A DNA stretch of 62,708 bases from Cylindrodendrum hubeiense. Lineage: Eukaryota; Ascomycota; Sordariomycetes; Hypocreales; Nectriaceae. The DNA is taken from contig JAANBB010000229.1 in NCBI GenBank assembly GCA_014621425.1, forward strand, positions 1 to 62,708, written 5' to 3'. Below, one piece after another: positions 46,342-58,027 of the stretch; positions within the stretch are counted from its first letter, which is position 1; each line of letters opens with the position of its first letter. The notes below the pieces were generated by a model. The model worked only from the letters and a program-made list of their open reading frames with translations. It ran no database searches and was not told the DNA's origin. The position numbers and the translations under genes were made by a program.

Positions 46342-47919
46342 TTATGAATTCCATAAGACGGGTTCGGCAGGCTTGTTAGAGTCAAGCACGACAATCTTCC
46401 TCTCGTTAGGAGTCCACGCCACACGCCTCCCTGCGTCATCGACCATGGTTATTGAGGCAGTAGGATCTAGCCGCAGGTTGGTCGGCTGGGGAGGGACCCA
46501 ATTGGGGTCCTGGAAGATCACTCTGACTAGACTCAGCTCGTCATCAACCTCCATTGCTGATTGGGGCATGAGGAGGAGATGTTCCCACTCCGGTCCGAGA
46601 TATTTGCAGATATCGACTAAAGTGCGCTGGCCAACGCCCTCAAGCCACCAGACAGACTTGATAATCTTGATAAATGCGGCATAGTAGGCGATGATGATGA
46701 GGGCACGGGGCCGGCGCTGGCGGCCAAGTTCGACAAAGCGGCGAGGGAGAAAGGTGAACCAGGTGATGATGCGGAGGCACATGACGGGGGTGAAGCCATC
46801 CTGAAGACTCACATATAGGGACCCGAGATATTTGAGCGTGTCATGGTACGTCTCAATGTCAGAATAATCCAGCTCGTCAGACTTGATGGAGGAAATCATG
46901 AAGAGAAGGTGGTTGGGTATGGCAGAAGCAGCCTGCAGAAGGTCGATAGGTGGTCGCTGAAAGAGGGCATACATGCCCGTATGGAAGAGGCTATCGATAC
47001 CCATGAGCTCAATAACAAGGCCAATACCCCGCCAGACGACCATCCAGTCGATGATGTACAGATCTTTGCCGTCGTCATCCCTAAATACCTGGGATGACAG
47101 GGCGGTAAGGAAAAGGGAGTTGGCAACGAGAGCGGCGTACGACTCTGGCGCAGCGGCCTCAACGGCACGACGGTAGCCCTCGAAGGAGCGAGCTCGGTAG
47201 GCGAGGGCGCGGCTAGGGTTGTACTCCTGCTTGAGGCTTTGCATGTGGAGGCTTGCGAGTGCAAAGAGCGAGTCCATGAGGAAGGGCGTCTCGAAGGCGA
47301 CCTGGACCATGCGAACCTGGAGGATTTCCTCAACGGGAGCGCGGACCCCTGTGCCCATGGAGAATGACTGGGAAGTAGCAGTGGTGTAGAACCAGAGGAG
47401 TTTCATGTCGGCAGCGTCGATATTGCTGGGGCACCAGAGGGGTTGCGAGACGACGGCAGGGCTGCCCTGTCGCTGAGAGACAGTGACAGAGGATGGGGAA
47501 GAGATGTCATTGGGGGAGTTGCCGCGTACGAAGGCATGTTCAGTCGTCGATTGCGCTGGCGATGGCGGTACAGTGGTGGTGGTGGATGACGAGGCTGGGA
47601 ACGAGGCTGTGGGAGCAGGATACACGCATTCGACCTTGCGCAGTCTGCAGGAGCGACATGTTGGCCGGACCTCGTCGCACTTGACTTTGCGGGCCTTGCA
47701 GTTGCGGCAGCCGGCCCGGGACTTTTTGTGAGGCCGTTTTGAGTGGTAGGGTCGGTCGACGTGAGCAGCGTCAGCAACAGCATCAGCATCGTCGGGATGG
47801 GAGAGAGGAGGAGGCAGTTGCTGCTCAGACTGAGACGTGGCTTGCGCTGCCGGAGGGTTTGAGAGGGGTTGCTGCTGAGACTGAGGGGCCGTGTCGGAGG
47901 AGAAGTAATCGGTGGCCAT
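46342..47919 (-). CDS. Zn2Cys6 transcription factor
   Basis: Intronless, 525 residues from the ATG at 47919 (MATDYFSSDT). The frame stays open 57 codons upstream, but that part is leader-like. A Gln/Pro-rich N-terminus precedes a basic patch (HSKRPHKKSRAG) and a binuclear zinc cluster with C71, C74, C81, C88, C91 and C98 (CRNCKARKVKCDEVRPTC..C). A Ser/Thr/Pro linker and an all-helical C-terminal domain follow (SNIDAADMKLLWFYTTATSQ; WWLEGVGQRTLVDICKYLGP). The layout, with a C6 cluster near the N-terminus and a fungal TF-like domain that includes WFYTTATSQSF, resembles the Upc2/Ecm22-like group. Target and ligand are unknown. Very few Cys lie outside the cluster. It is convergent with ATP2 and has a long 5' region. 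Confidence 0.88.
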   Translation of the reverse strand: MATDYFSSDTAPQSQQQPLSNPPAAQATSQSEQQLPPPLSHPDDADAVADAAHVDRPYHSKRPHKKSRAGCRNCKARKVKCDEVRPTCRSCRLRKVECVYPAPTASFPASSSTTTTVPPSPAQSTTEHAFVRGNSPNDISSPSSVTVSQRQGSPAVVSQPLWCPSNIDAADMKLLWFYTTATSQSFSMGTGVRAPVEEILQVRMVQVAFETPFLMDSLFALASLHMQSLKQEYNPSRALAYRARSFEGYRRAVEAAAPESYAALVANSLFLTALSSQVFRDDDGKDLYIIDWMVVWRGIGLVIELMGIDSLFHTGMYALFQRPPIDLLQAASAIPNHLLFMISSIKSDELDYSDIETYHDTLKYLGSLYVSLQDGFTPVMCLRIITWFTFLPRRFVELGRQRRPRALIIIAYYAAFIKIIKSVWWLEGVGQRTLVDICKYLGPEWEHLLLMPQSAMEVDDELSLVRVIFQDPNWVPPQPTNLRLDPTASITMVDDAGRRVAWTPNERKIVVLDSNKPAEPVLWNS

Positions 47920-49599
47920 GGCTGAGGTCAGGGCTGTAACATGGCCAGGCGGACGAAGAGAGATGGAGATGTCCGGATTGAATATCGAAGAGGAGAGTTG
48001 CGTGAGGCGGAACCGCGCAAGAAGAAGCTCTAGAGAACAGGAGACACAAGTGGGAGTGTGATAACAGACGTTGGTGGGGACGGAAAGCACGGCAGAGGAA
48101 GTCCAGAAGCGGGCAGACGAGACAGAAAGGCGTTGGACCGTTGGTGGGGTTCGGTTGGGTTGGGTGAGTGGATGGATGAATCAGAATGTATCGAAATTGG
48201 AGGGCGATGCCGATGCGAGGGTGGGCGAGCGGAGACGATGTGAGAATGAACCCGCGATGGCCAGAATCTATGATGATGAGAGGGATGCGTTGGGATCGGT
48301 GCCGGCTGGGTTAAAACTGGGGCGGCCGGGCGTGGGGATTTCGGGGAGCAATAACGCCGCGCTTTTCTTAGTGGCTGCGATGCACGAAGCTCCGGCTTTC
48401 ACGCAAGAGCAGCTTCGGGGTGGATGAGGTGTGGACGAAGACTACGAAGTAGGGCGTTAGCATGCAATGATGACTGAGGAGTGTGGCGGATAATAAGCTT
48501 AAAGACGATAAAGACGACGAGGACGAGGGAGAAGAAGCACGCGGGGCGGGACGGGGAGGAGTGGTGTCACTGCGTCAGCGGAAGAGACCGAGTGAGATTT
48601 GGGATTAGTAGAGAGGCTCAGCCAACCCAACGAAGTCGTGATTTAGATTGCGGGCTGCTGATTGAGGCAGACGGGACACAGTGAGATGCCTGGGAGCAAC
48701 TGCCCCCGCGATTACGCAAAGGACGCGTGAACAGTGAGAAACCACCAGATGCCGACGGCATTAGCCTCCTCGATCTGGAATGGAAGGCCACAACTCCCTT
48801 GCCTTGGTTCAGCTGCCTACGACGACCCTGAAAGTGGTCACAGTCAACTCGACCACTTACGCAGCGCTCAGCCCAGTTTGTGGAGCCGCCTTTGTCGTCC
48901 CGCGTCGTCTCCCACGAGGCGCATGGGGGCGCAGCACCTGTACTTGTCGGAGATGATGCGGTGAAGTTTGCAGAGTGACATTGGTCCAACCGCGAAGGAA
49001 CGCTGCCCCAGCTATTAAGGTAGGTAGCTAATACCCCTATAGTACCTACCTCAATAGTCTTCCAAATTCGGTTCTGGTAGGAAACCTGAGCTGGCGCTGC
49101 TTTAACCTGAGTAAGGCGATCAAGGCTGATCAGAGCCTGAGCTAGAGTGCTGGGTACCGTTTCAGGCCCCGACTTGAACGCCACACAGTTTCTGACATTG
49201 ACTACAGCACTCTATTCCAGTACTCTGGCCCATGCCACCCGCCCCATGCCCCTGGCATGCGATTCACCACGGGTGCCTAAGTTTTTCCATTTCCTGGGCG
49301 GTTTGGTCACAGACCTCAGGTTGTACCAACAGAGATCCCGAAGACTGGCAGCCTAAATCCCCAATCCAACGGCCTTCCCAGTACGGGAAGCATGTCTACG
49401 AGCTCGAAAACGCTAACGCCTTGATGTGTTACGAACGAACAAGCTGATGGGCTGCAGTAATGGGCCGCTCGGGTCACCAAGGGGAAACGTCCTTACGGGC
49501 CGCAAGTCGGAATGACACGCTTGAGAAAGGTTGTTCGGAACCCGTTGGCACGCACTGTGAATATGATAGCGATGATGTGCTTTATTGAATGGAAGAGTT
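47920..49599. other. Intergenic, Zn2Cys6 promoter side
   Basis: About 1.7 kb. A long GC-rich 5' region of the regulator is followed by intergenic DNA. A minus frame at 48618-49184 (188 codons) shows no family features. A short inverted repeat is listed separately. Confidence 0.4.
49018..49051. repeat. Short inverted repeat AGGTAGGTA/TACCTACCT
   Basis: Nine-base arms at 49018-49026 and 49043-49051 separated by 16 nt are perfect reverse complements. TACCTA-rich inverted repeats are frequent in intergenic DNA of this kind. Similar TACGTA/CCTAGG words occur near 50634-50658. Confidence 0.6.
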
Positions 49600-50425
49600 C
49601 GGAAATGGCGACTTCACGAAATTGTCGCGTTCGATGCCTCAGGAGTCGCCGAAGCCGGGCAAATCGACGATGAGCATCGTCTTGCTATTGAAGACAGGGG
49701 CAAGTGGGCGGATCCGGTAACAGGTAATGCTCTGGGTCATAGACGCAGTCTGCTTGGCGCCACGGTTATCAATAACGAGCACGCGAGCGCGGTCTTCGAG
49801 ATATCCACTCAAGAGGTATGAGATGAAAGCGTTCATCTCGGTCCTCTTTCCGTGACCACTGGCGCCAGTGAACACGAGGACAATAGTGTTGCTATCGTTG
49901 TGTATATCAGATGCCAGAACTGCCGGCTTGAACTGAGGGGCGTAATGGCAAAGGTGAGAATCATCTAGACTATAGGAGCTACTTTATGACCTCCGAGAAT
50001 ATTACCCACCCTTGTTGTCGCCGCTCGTAGAACTCTCAATTGTGTGTGTTCATAGCGTGTGCGTCGGCGACGAAAAGATCTGTATCATGCTCACCCAGGA
50101 AATTCCGGTTCTGTCTCAAGAATACCGCCAAGAATTCCGCGTTTTGGCCTAGGTGATCCTCAAATAGGTTATCCTCCTCAAGTTTGATTGAGAGTTCTTC
50201 TACAGATTCATCGCCTGGGATGTCCCCCCAAAAATTCTCGTCTTCGTTCAAGAGCTCATCGATGTTGCTTTGGCTGTTCTCGTCATCGTCGACGACTTCG
50301 CTCGAGGTGATACCGGAGGTCGCTTCCTCGAGAAGTTCGAGCAACTTCTCAGCGTCCAGTTCCCATCCCTTCGCGCCCGTGTCAGCTGAGGAGAAGTGGG
50401 AATCAATTTTCCCAGGAAGAGGCAT
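49600..50425 (-). pseudogene. Decayed P-loop GTPase-like gene
   Basis: Minus strand. The frame from ATG 50425 gives an acidic N-terminal region (KLLELLEEATSGITSSEVVD; NIDELLNEDENFWGDIPGDE) that hits a stop at 50036 just after a TG/CA dinucleotide run (50041-50048). A different frame then continues through an intron-like gap to HLCHYAPQFKPAVLASD and the G domain IVLVFTGASGHGKRTEMNAF..MLIVDLPGFGDS, ending at a TGA (49639). Sequence after that stop still reads GIERDN, as in AIG1-like or septin-like GTPases. Three lesions are seen: a frame change at the dinucleotide run, Arg in place of Ser/Thr after the P-loop Lys, and a TGA where CGA is expected. Family assignment beyond 'P-loop GTPase' is tentative. 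Confidence 0.6.
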
Positions 50426-50870
50426 GCCGAAGCTTGACGGAAGCTTACTGCTTCCCTACTCGGAAAGCGTACTAATTCACTAGTAAATAACTAACGTATT
50501 GAACCATGTCCCTCCCATATAGCCATATCGGACCATGGGTTGTGGCCCCTGTTTATGGTCCTTGCTTTATTCGTTATGTCGGGAGACGGACGGAATAAGG
50601 TACGGGGATGGGTTCTAGGTTGAGAGCACTACTACGTAGTACCTACGGAGTACCTAGGTCTAGGACAAAACGAAGCACATGGGAGCTCCGTACACGGCCG
50701 GGAATTTTGATCACGTAATCCCCCGAAACCCGACCCAACACCTTCCGACCATCAGCCGCGACAGTGCCAGACCGAGAAATCGCAAGCTATATGGGATTTT
50801 GTTGGACAGGGCTCATCCATAGCCTCGCGATCCTCCCACACCACCTCCGCCTTCGCCACAACCCGCCCGG
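50426..50870. promoter_or_regulatory. Divergent intergenic region before AAA ATPase
   Basis: About 445 nt between the decayed GTPase start and the AAA ATPase start. It contains TACCTA/CCTAGG-type short palindromes near 50634-50658. No specific factor site is claimed. Confidence 0.35.
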
Positions 50871-53800
50871 ATGCACTCGCCAGGGCTTCGCGCCCTCCTC
50901 CACCCTGCTGTCTTAGCCGCCAGAGCCCCGCGACCGAGATTCGCTTTCCGAACCCTCGCCCGCCCGTCATGGCGAGCCGTGTCCGTCTCGTCCGCTTGGC
51001 TGAGCAGCAGCGCTGGCGCCAGCAATGGGGGCAAGCCGGCCGATGAGTCCCCCGCCGTTGTCGAGGATGAGGACCTCCAGCCTCAAACTGGCTCCGAATC
51101 CGCCACTGGCCGCTCCAGGATCCGTCCTGCGAGTTCTCTAAAGAGTCGCATTGCTCGCAAGCACGCCGCCCCCGCCCTGCCCCCTGTCACGCTGCCGCAG
51201 TCCTTCCTCGACGACAATGTCTCTCTTCACCATGCGTGGCGCCGTCCTCGACTCCCCGTTGCCCTCGCCGAAGACACGGAGCGCCCCAAGACCTCGTCAA
51301 TCCCCCATCGATCCCCAACCCGGCGAGAACCCGACCCTCCTTCAGAAATACAACAAGGCCCTCGAGTCCTACTTCGACAAGGCAGTCGATTCCCTCATCG
51401 AAAAGGCCGGCGAGCGTGTCAATGATCTCGTTAGTCTCGAACCTGGCACGTCCGACCTCGAAGAATATACCCACAAGCTCGCAGGCGCTACTCGAGTTTA
51501 CGAAATGCTCCTTGACTCTGCTTGGCACTTGACCGATTCGTTGTATCCTGCCCGACATGCTCAATACGCCTACGCCTCGCGGCCCTTCTGGTGGTGGCAC
51601 TACTACAAGGACTTTGATCGCCATAGCCAAGAATTCCAGGATCAATTCCTCTCCATCGAAACCGCAATTGACAGCACACTCGACTATGACTGGAGACTCG
51701 ACCACTCTCTGTCTCAAGCCATCGCCGATCTTCCCGTCCTGACCTTCTCTTCCATACGATCCACCCTCCGCCGCGAGCTCAACACACCCGCCCCAGCAAA
51801 TTCCGAATCGAAGACGCTTAAACGACAGGTTACAGTTCTATCAATGTCCGGATACAGCGGGCAGGCCATTGCAGAGGCCGCCGCGGAGCATGTAGCATTC
51901 TTCAATGACGCAGACCTGGTCCGCTTGGACGCTCAGGACCTCTCGGTCTTGGTGGGAGATTACCTCGGCCAGGACTGGGCATACTCGCGGGGTTCTCTAT
52001 CAACAATGGGTTTCCGTGCCGCCGAGATGAATGGAAAACTATACCGAGACCCGGAAGTCGGCTCGCGGGTTGAGGACGAAGACAACGACCCCGATACAGG
52101 AGTTATCAACATTCGCTCCTCTGGATCATTAGAGGATGAACTGCAGAAGATTAAGCAAGGAGGCTACGACCCATTCGGTAAATGGGAGAGCCTCAAGATC
52201 GATAAGGTCCTCGACCAATTAATCCAGGCCGCCAATTTGAAGCAGGGCTCTTCTCGCGAAAAGCCCCTGATCATTCACATCCACGACTATGTGGAACTTA
52301 GCATGACTCTCGAGGGCTCTATGCTTATTGCGAGGTTACGGAGTCTTATTGATGCAACTTGGCAGCATGGCTCCAGGATCGCTATTCTCGGGACCTCGGC
52401 AAGTGAGCATCCCTCCGATGAGTACCAGAATATGCTACGAGACCTGGCAATGGGAGACTTTGTCATCTCTCGTCACATCGACCCGAACCGCTCCTTGATG
52501 CAGCCGCAGCCGACAGGAGGCTCCCAGGTCTCCGACAACTCATTCCCGTTGCAAGATATGGATTTGTTTGTGGAAAATGTACGCAACGTCAACAGGATGT
52601 TGAGGATGTTGGGCGGCCAACAACTACTCGATTTATCCGACGAGCATATGAAGGGCTTGATGCGTGTAACCGACTCTCGGGCCCAGATGCTCAAGAAGTC
52701 GATTCTCCCTCTCCCCGAAGTTTTCAATATTGCTTGTGCTGCCAAGCAGCAGGAGAAGGAGACTGATGGTGCGGCACCAGTTGCCGTCATCGAGCGGTTG
52801 CTGATGGGTCCGCTCAGGCAAAAACCTGGACAGCGGTTCCTGGATGACCCGGAGCCAGAGGGCAAGTCTGATTCAGTGGAGACTCAGAAGAAGGCCGAAG
52901 ACTCGCAAGCCACTGGCCGTTCGTCTCTCAAGTTGAACGAATATGAAAAGCGAATATCCTCGGGACACATCAACCGTCAAAACCTGCGGACTACCTTTGA
53001 TGACGTCCATGTCCCTCGCGACACCATCACAGCCCTCAAGCTCTTGACATCCCTGGCTCTAGTGCGCCCAGATGCCTTCTCATACGGTGTCCTGGCGCAG
53101 GACAAGATCCCGGGATGTCTCCTGTATGGTCCTCCCGGTACTGGAAAGACGCTGCTTGCCAAGGCTGTGGCCAAGGAAAGCGGCGCAAACATGCTGGAGA
53201 TTAGCGGCGCCACCATTAACGATAAGTGGGTTGGAGAGAGCGAGAAGCTCATCCACGCTGTCTTCACCCTGGCCAAGAAGATCTCGCCTTGTGTCGTCTT
53301 CATCGATGAGGCGGATTCTCTGCTGGCCAACCGCAGCATGCTTGGTGCCCGGGCATCTCACCGATCCCACATCAACCAGTTCCTCAAGGAATGGGATGGT
53401 CTCGAGGAGACGGAGGCTTTCATCATGGTTGCAACTAACCGTCCCTTTGACTTGGACGACGCCGTGCTTCGACGACTACCCCGTCGCCTCCTCATCGACC
53501 TTCCACTGCAAACTGACCGTGCCGCCATCTTCAAGATCCTCCTCAAAGGCGAAGAACTCGATGAGTCTGTCTCGCTTGACGACCTCGCCCAGAGGACGCC
53601 CTACTACTCCGGTTCCGATATCAAGAACGCCTGTGTCGCCGCAGCTATGGCCGCCGTCGAGGAGGAGAACGAAGCTGCCGCAAAGCACACCGGCCCGGAG
53701 CCCTATGAGTACCCCAAGAAGCGCACTCTCCTCAGCCACCACTTCGACAAGGCCCTCAAGCAGATCCCCGCCTCCATCAGCGAAGACATGGAGTCCCTCA

Positions 53801-53934
53801 AGCAGATCCGCAAGTTTGATGAGGAGTACGGCGCCAAGAAGAAGAACGCTAAGAAGTCCATGGGCTTTGGCGTAGGGACCGAAAAGAAACACGCGGATGC
53901 CAATGAAGCTCGCATCCGCCCCAGCGGTCCTTAA
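50871..53934 (+). CDS. Mitochondrial AAA ATPase (Msp1/ATAD1-like domain), apparent frameshift
   Basis: From ATG 50871 one frame gives an Arg-rich presequence (MHSPGLRALLHPAVLAARAP) and the conserved block SSLKSRIARKHAAPALPPVT. At about residue 144 the coding signal moves to the next frame (LLQKYNKALESYFDKAVDSL onward) and stays open to 53934. No plausible intron bridges the switch. One extra C in the C5 run at 51302-51306 would explain it, and the joined product would be about 1020 residues. The C-terminal AAA domain has Walker A GPPGTGKT (53128-53151), Walker B CVVFIDEAD and the arginine-finger region VLRRLPRR. The middle region (HLTDSLYPARHAQYAYASRP) is typical of a filamentous-fungal mitochondrial AAA family. 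It is probably an inner-organelle protein extractase or chaperone. AATAAA at 54127 may be its polyadenylation signal. Confidence 0.85.
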
Positions 53935-54339
53935 ACCTGCTGCCTTGGAAATCTCTCCTTTGTCTCGTTTTCGTTGTTGACGGGCCTGGGGGCATTTTTT
54001 ATTTATATTAATTATAGACGTTGGCCAGCCTGGAGCATTTACGATGGCCAGATGGAAATGATGGGTGTTTTCTTTCACCAGTTGTTCGGGCATGGCTTGA
54101 AAATGCCTGGGAGGCATGAGATGAGAAATAAAAATGTACTCTACGACTGTACTATACCAGAGATATATCCTGTATGAAACATGGCCTGAAAAATAAAGGA
54201 GATAGACCCATCGAAAGGGTGGGTTTTAGACGCCGGACCCTGAATTTGATATGATACAATAGCGGCTCTCTATCCAAATGCTGTTCCCATTCTCCTGAAT
54301 CCTTGCTCGCTTGTAACTTGTGCCCCAACCCAAAGCTAT
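53935..54339. other. Intergenic, convergent AAA ATPase and TFB1 ends
   Basis: About 400 nt of AT-rich 3' flanks of two convergent genes. It includes AATAAA at 54127-54132. Nothing else seen. Confidence 0.45.
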
Positions 54340-56332
54340 CTATGCTTCTGTAGACAACTGTATATTCTCCGTGGCGAGTGCCCGCTGATAGTCGACCTGG
54401 GCCTTTTCCAAAGCGTCGAGGGTCGGCTGCATGAGCCGCACGACGGCAGGACGGCCGCCTCCAACGTTGTCCGACTTCCAGCGGATCTTCTTACCAGTGC
54501 GCTGGAAGTGGTCTCGAATCTCCTTTTTGCGGGTGTGGATGATTTCATCGCGCTCCTTCTCGGCCTCGTCGGCCATTGCGGCGATGCGGGTGGCGGAGCG
54601 GTTGAGAGACTCGGCGAGGTACTGCAGCTCGGGTGCGCGGTCCGGGTCGCCGGAGAGGAAGGCATTCCAGAACTGGTGGAGGAACTCGATGGTGGTCGCG
54701 TGGGTGAGGCTGCACCTGCGGGTGAGCTCTGCGGGAAGGCCCATGGGCGTGGTGATGTCAGACTCATGACCGTACTTCTGGGCACGCTGCAGGCGGACGC
54801 CCTTCATGACGTCCTTGTCGGCAGCGTGCAGGGCAGAGCGGGAGCCGACATGGGGCCGCTTGGGTCTGTCGTCGTCGCTGTCGCTTTCGTCGTCAAAGCC
54901 GATGCCCAGGTGGAGGTCGATGCCGCCGGCGCCGTCGCCCTCGAGCGTCTCGAGATCTCCGTGGATCTCAAAGAGGACATCGCTGGTGTTCTGCTTGGCG
55001 AAAATGCGGGCGTTTGCCGAGGGAGCAGAGTCCTTCTTGGAGAAGAATTTGCTCTGCTCCTTGACGTTGAGCATGATGCGATGCTGCTTGGCATCGCCCC
55101 TGAGGTCGCGGAGGGCGAGCTCGTTGTATGTGTCATACGCCCCGTTGGAGTCTTCGGCCACGGCATCGGACGGCGCGACATTGGCCATGATCTTCTCACT
55201 GAGGCTGTTGAGTGTCTTAACGATGGGGAAGTTAACACGCGGACGCATTTCAACGTCTTTGGCGTTTCCGCTCCTGAAGCCACCCTGGTTCTCCTCGTTG
55301 GCCTCGACATCGATGATGTGGGGGACCTGCTGCGACATGATCTTGCTCTGGAAGGGCTGGGTGTTCTCGCTGGCATCGTACTTGTCAAAGAGCGGATCTA
55401 TCGTGTCGTTGTCATTGACGCGTTCGCCTCGTAGCTTCTTGGACAGCTTGCTGAGGAAGAAACGGGACCAGAATTCGGCCTCCTGGAGCTTGGGGACGTT
55501 CTCGTTGTAGATGCGCTTCACCAATGGGTGCTGAGAAAATATCATCTGCACCTGCTCGACACTGATGTTGAGCTTCAGCTCGCCGTCGACTGTCCGGGGC
55601 TTGACGGTCGAGAGAACGTTGTAGGCACCCTTCTTTTGGTTAGTCTCGATGGCGTGAGCCCGGAGAAGGTTGGTTCGAGTAGACCAGAACTGAGAGTTGA
55701 AGGCGGCTCCTGAGATGGAGTCGGGCTTGGTCTGCATGGCCTCGACATAGGTTTGATGCAGACTGGTGTCATTCCTCATCAGGGACTGCTGCAGCTCGAT
55801 ATCATTCTTGAGCTGGGCGTCGTCGAACCATCGCAGGGAGGACGGGTTGGGGTTGGCGGCGCTGGCAAAGGACATGGAAGCAGAGCCACTGGCGGAACCC
55901 CCATTAGCATTGGGAGTCGATGAGCCTCCAGCAGCCGGTGCGGCAGGCTTGGGAACGCCGGCATCACCACTGCGGGCGTCTGCGAGCAGGCGTGATAAGA
56001 GGTCTTTGACGGCCTTGGCTTCAACCTTGGCTTCGGCGGTGTTGAAGTGGAAGAGGTAGGTGACGGCCTCGGCGGCTTCAGAAGTCTTTTCAAAGATCTT
56101 CAGCATCACCTTGGCGGCGGTGTCAGGGGTCTGCTGAAGGTCTGGAGCGAGGCATGTCAGCACAGTTGCAGGTTTAGTGACCACCTTACTCACTGGTGAT
56201 ATTGGATACGACCAAGGAGATAGTGGGAGGGCCGCCAGAGTTGGGAGTCCAGGTGACCAATTGGTGGTCATCGGTCAGGGTCAAGATGCCATCCTTCTTC
56301 TTGAAGAGGGTGCGGCCGACCGGGATGGCCAT
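54340..56332 (-). CDS. TFB1: TFIIH core subunit Tfb1/p62
   Basis: Two exons on the minus strand, 56332-56194 and 56141-54340, joined by a 52-nt GTGAGT..CCAG intron, giving 646 residues. The N-terminus is a PH-like domain (MAIPVGRTLFKKKDGILTLT; DDHQLVTWTPN) that continues across the intron into VMLKIFEKTSEAAEAVTYLF. BSD domains follow (SLRWFDDAQLKNDIELQQSL and EAEFWSRFFLSKLSKKL), and the helical C-terminus reads LTHATTIEFLHQFWNAFLSG. Tfb1/p62 holds the TFIIH core together in RNA polymerase II initiation and nucleotide excision repair. Its PH domain contacts activators and repair factors. It is nuclear and divergent from KGD1 across 1.7 kb. Confidence 0.93.
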
Positions 56333-58027
56333 GATGAGCGGTGCTCAGGCGGCGGGATGCCTGCGTCTGAGATCGTGTCGGGGAATGCCTCTACCCGTAA
56401 TGGCGTAGAATCCTCATGCCCGGGCGGGTGGGTTTCGTTGATGCTACGGTGTTGTCGATGTGGCGGCTGGGGTGCTGCGAGAGGCTGTCCGGTTGGGTAG
56501 GTAGGCAAGGCTTTGGATTCACACACGTGGGATGATGGACGGAGATGACGGCCACGACGACAGCGATATCGTGAGTTGGGCCACGATTATGGGCCTCCCG
56601 TGTCTCGCTGCCTGTACAGAACGATGGTGATGACGGCTGCCGACCGTTTGGCTGGCTTGGGCTGTTGAGCGGATGATTTGGCGGTTTGGAATATTTGCTT
56701 TTGTTTGCAGTTGGGACGTCGTTGTCTGAGGATTTCGAAGCTCATGCACTCAAAGAGGCAGCCTTGCGCCTAGCTGCACTGAAGTGGAGTGGGGACGTCC
56801 AGAGTGGAGAGCTGACCTCGCTTGGGGCTCGATTGGATGAAGTTGGATCCCCTGGAGAAAGTGGCTGGCCGGAGGTAGACCCCCGGCGGAGGTGTGGCGC
56901 GAAACCTCCCAGAAGCCGCTACGGGCGCGGTAGAACCCTGAGAATGCTCTTGGCTCCCCACAAACCCCCTGTGTTTTGCCCAGCCAATGTGGCGCCGGCT
57001 ATTCACCCTGCAGGCCTGCACAAACAGGCCAGGAGTGCATCATCATCATGACATTTACTCCGCAATCTCAGTCTCCCTTTCCCGTGCGCCCCTGGCTCTG
57101 CCCTGGCCGTGCGAGATTGACTTCCTCTCCGCCGAGACCTGCGATTGCAGGCCGTTTTCCGGCTAAGCTGCAGCCTGTGAGCTTGCGGCATGATGCCGCT
57201 GCGTCGCCGAACAGCTGCGTGGTCGTTCCGAGAGTTCTTAGTAGAGGAGGCCCAGACGGAAGCATACCCCCGGCGGACTAGCGACGAGCCGGGCTGGCTG
57301 CGAGAGGTATGTACTACGTAAATTGACGCTACGGCGCACGGGTAGGCGGGTTGCACAGTGCGCTTACAGATCGGCACGGCCAACGATCCTCGGTAACCTA
57401 ATGCCCTGGTCTCCCCGGGCCACCGAAACTGTCCCCATGACAGCAGGATTGACGCTCAGACCGCCGTGCGCAGCCAATAAGCGGGCTGCGCAGTGCAACA
57501 CAGCGCGGTGAGTGGCCGGGTGGCGCCGTGTGGGCTCTTTAGTCCGCACTGCTTTTGCCCTGCTTCTTACAGCTCTGCGCAGCTCATGACCACCCTTTTT
57601 TTCAGTGGCAGCCAGTGGCAGCCAGCGGCAGCTGGTGCGCTACGGCGTTGCTTGCCCCCAATGGACACTGGGTTCCCTCGCGGCCAGAACCGGGTTTGCC
57701 GGCGCACCGTCATCGTATTTTTCCCCAGCACAGGGACCTACGGACATCAAAGCTACCGTCCAGCACAGTACCTGTCGACCAAGCATTTTCTTTCTCCCTC
57801 GCCCGTGTCCTCCGTGTCACTTCCTCGCTTCTCCCTCCTCCCCCAAACAACTTCGTCCTGTTCGCTTGCTTGACTCGGTGACTCGACCCAATTCAACGAC
57901 GACTTACTCCGCCGTTCCTTTGTGTCGCACCTCGACCTCCCAAGGGATGCTTCCCTTCCGTCTATCCGCTTAAACCTTCAACCCCCCTAGCCTGCCTGTC
58001 ACCGTCCTGCCCGGCATCACCACCATC
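56333..58027. promoter_or_regulatory. Divergent region between TFB1 and KGD1
   Basis: About 1.7 kb. The right part is CT-rich and looks like the KGD1 leader. A CCAAT word sits in GCAGCCAATAAG near 57471. A small tandem repeat is listed separately. No gene or RNA was recognised. Confidence 0.4.
57603..57634 (+). repeat. CAGTGGCAGC tandem repeat
   Basis: Three consecutive 10-bp units (the third reads CAGCGGCAGC) in the KGD1 upstream region. Simple repeat. Confidence 0.6.

Noticed and set aside
48618..49184. Minus-strand 188-codon frame
   Set aside because: No recognisable motif, mixed composition and no supporting splice or neighbour context.
54508..55510. Plus-strand frames of 234 and 308 codons across TFB1
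   Set aside because: They overlap a clear gene on the other strand and resemble nothing.
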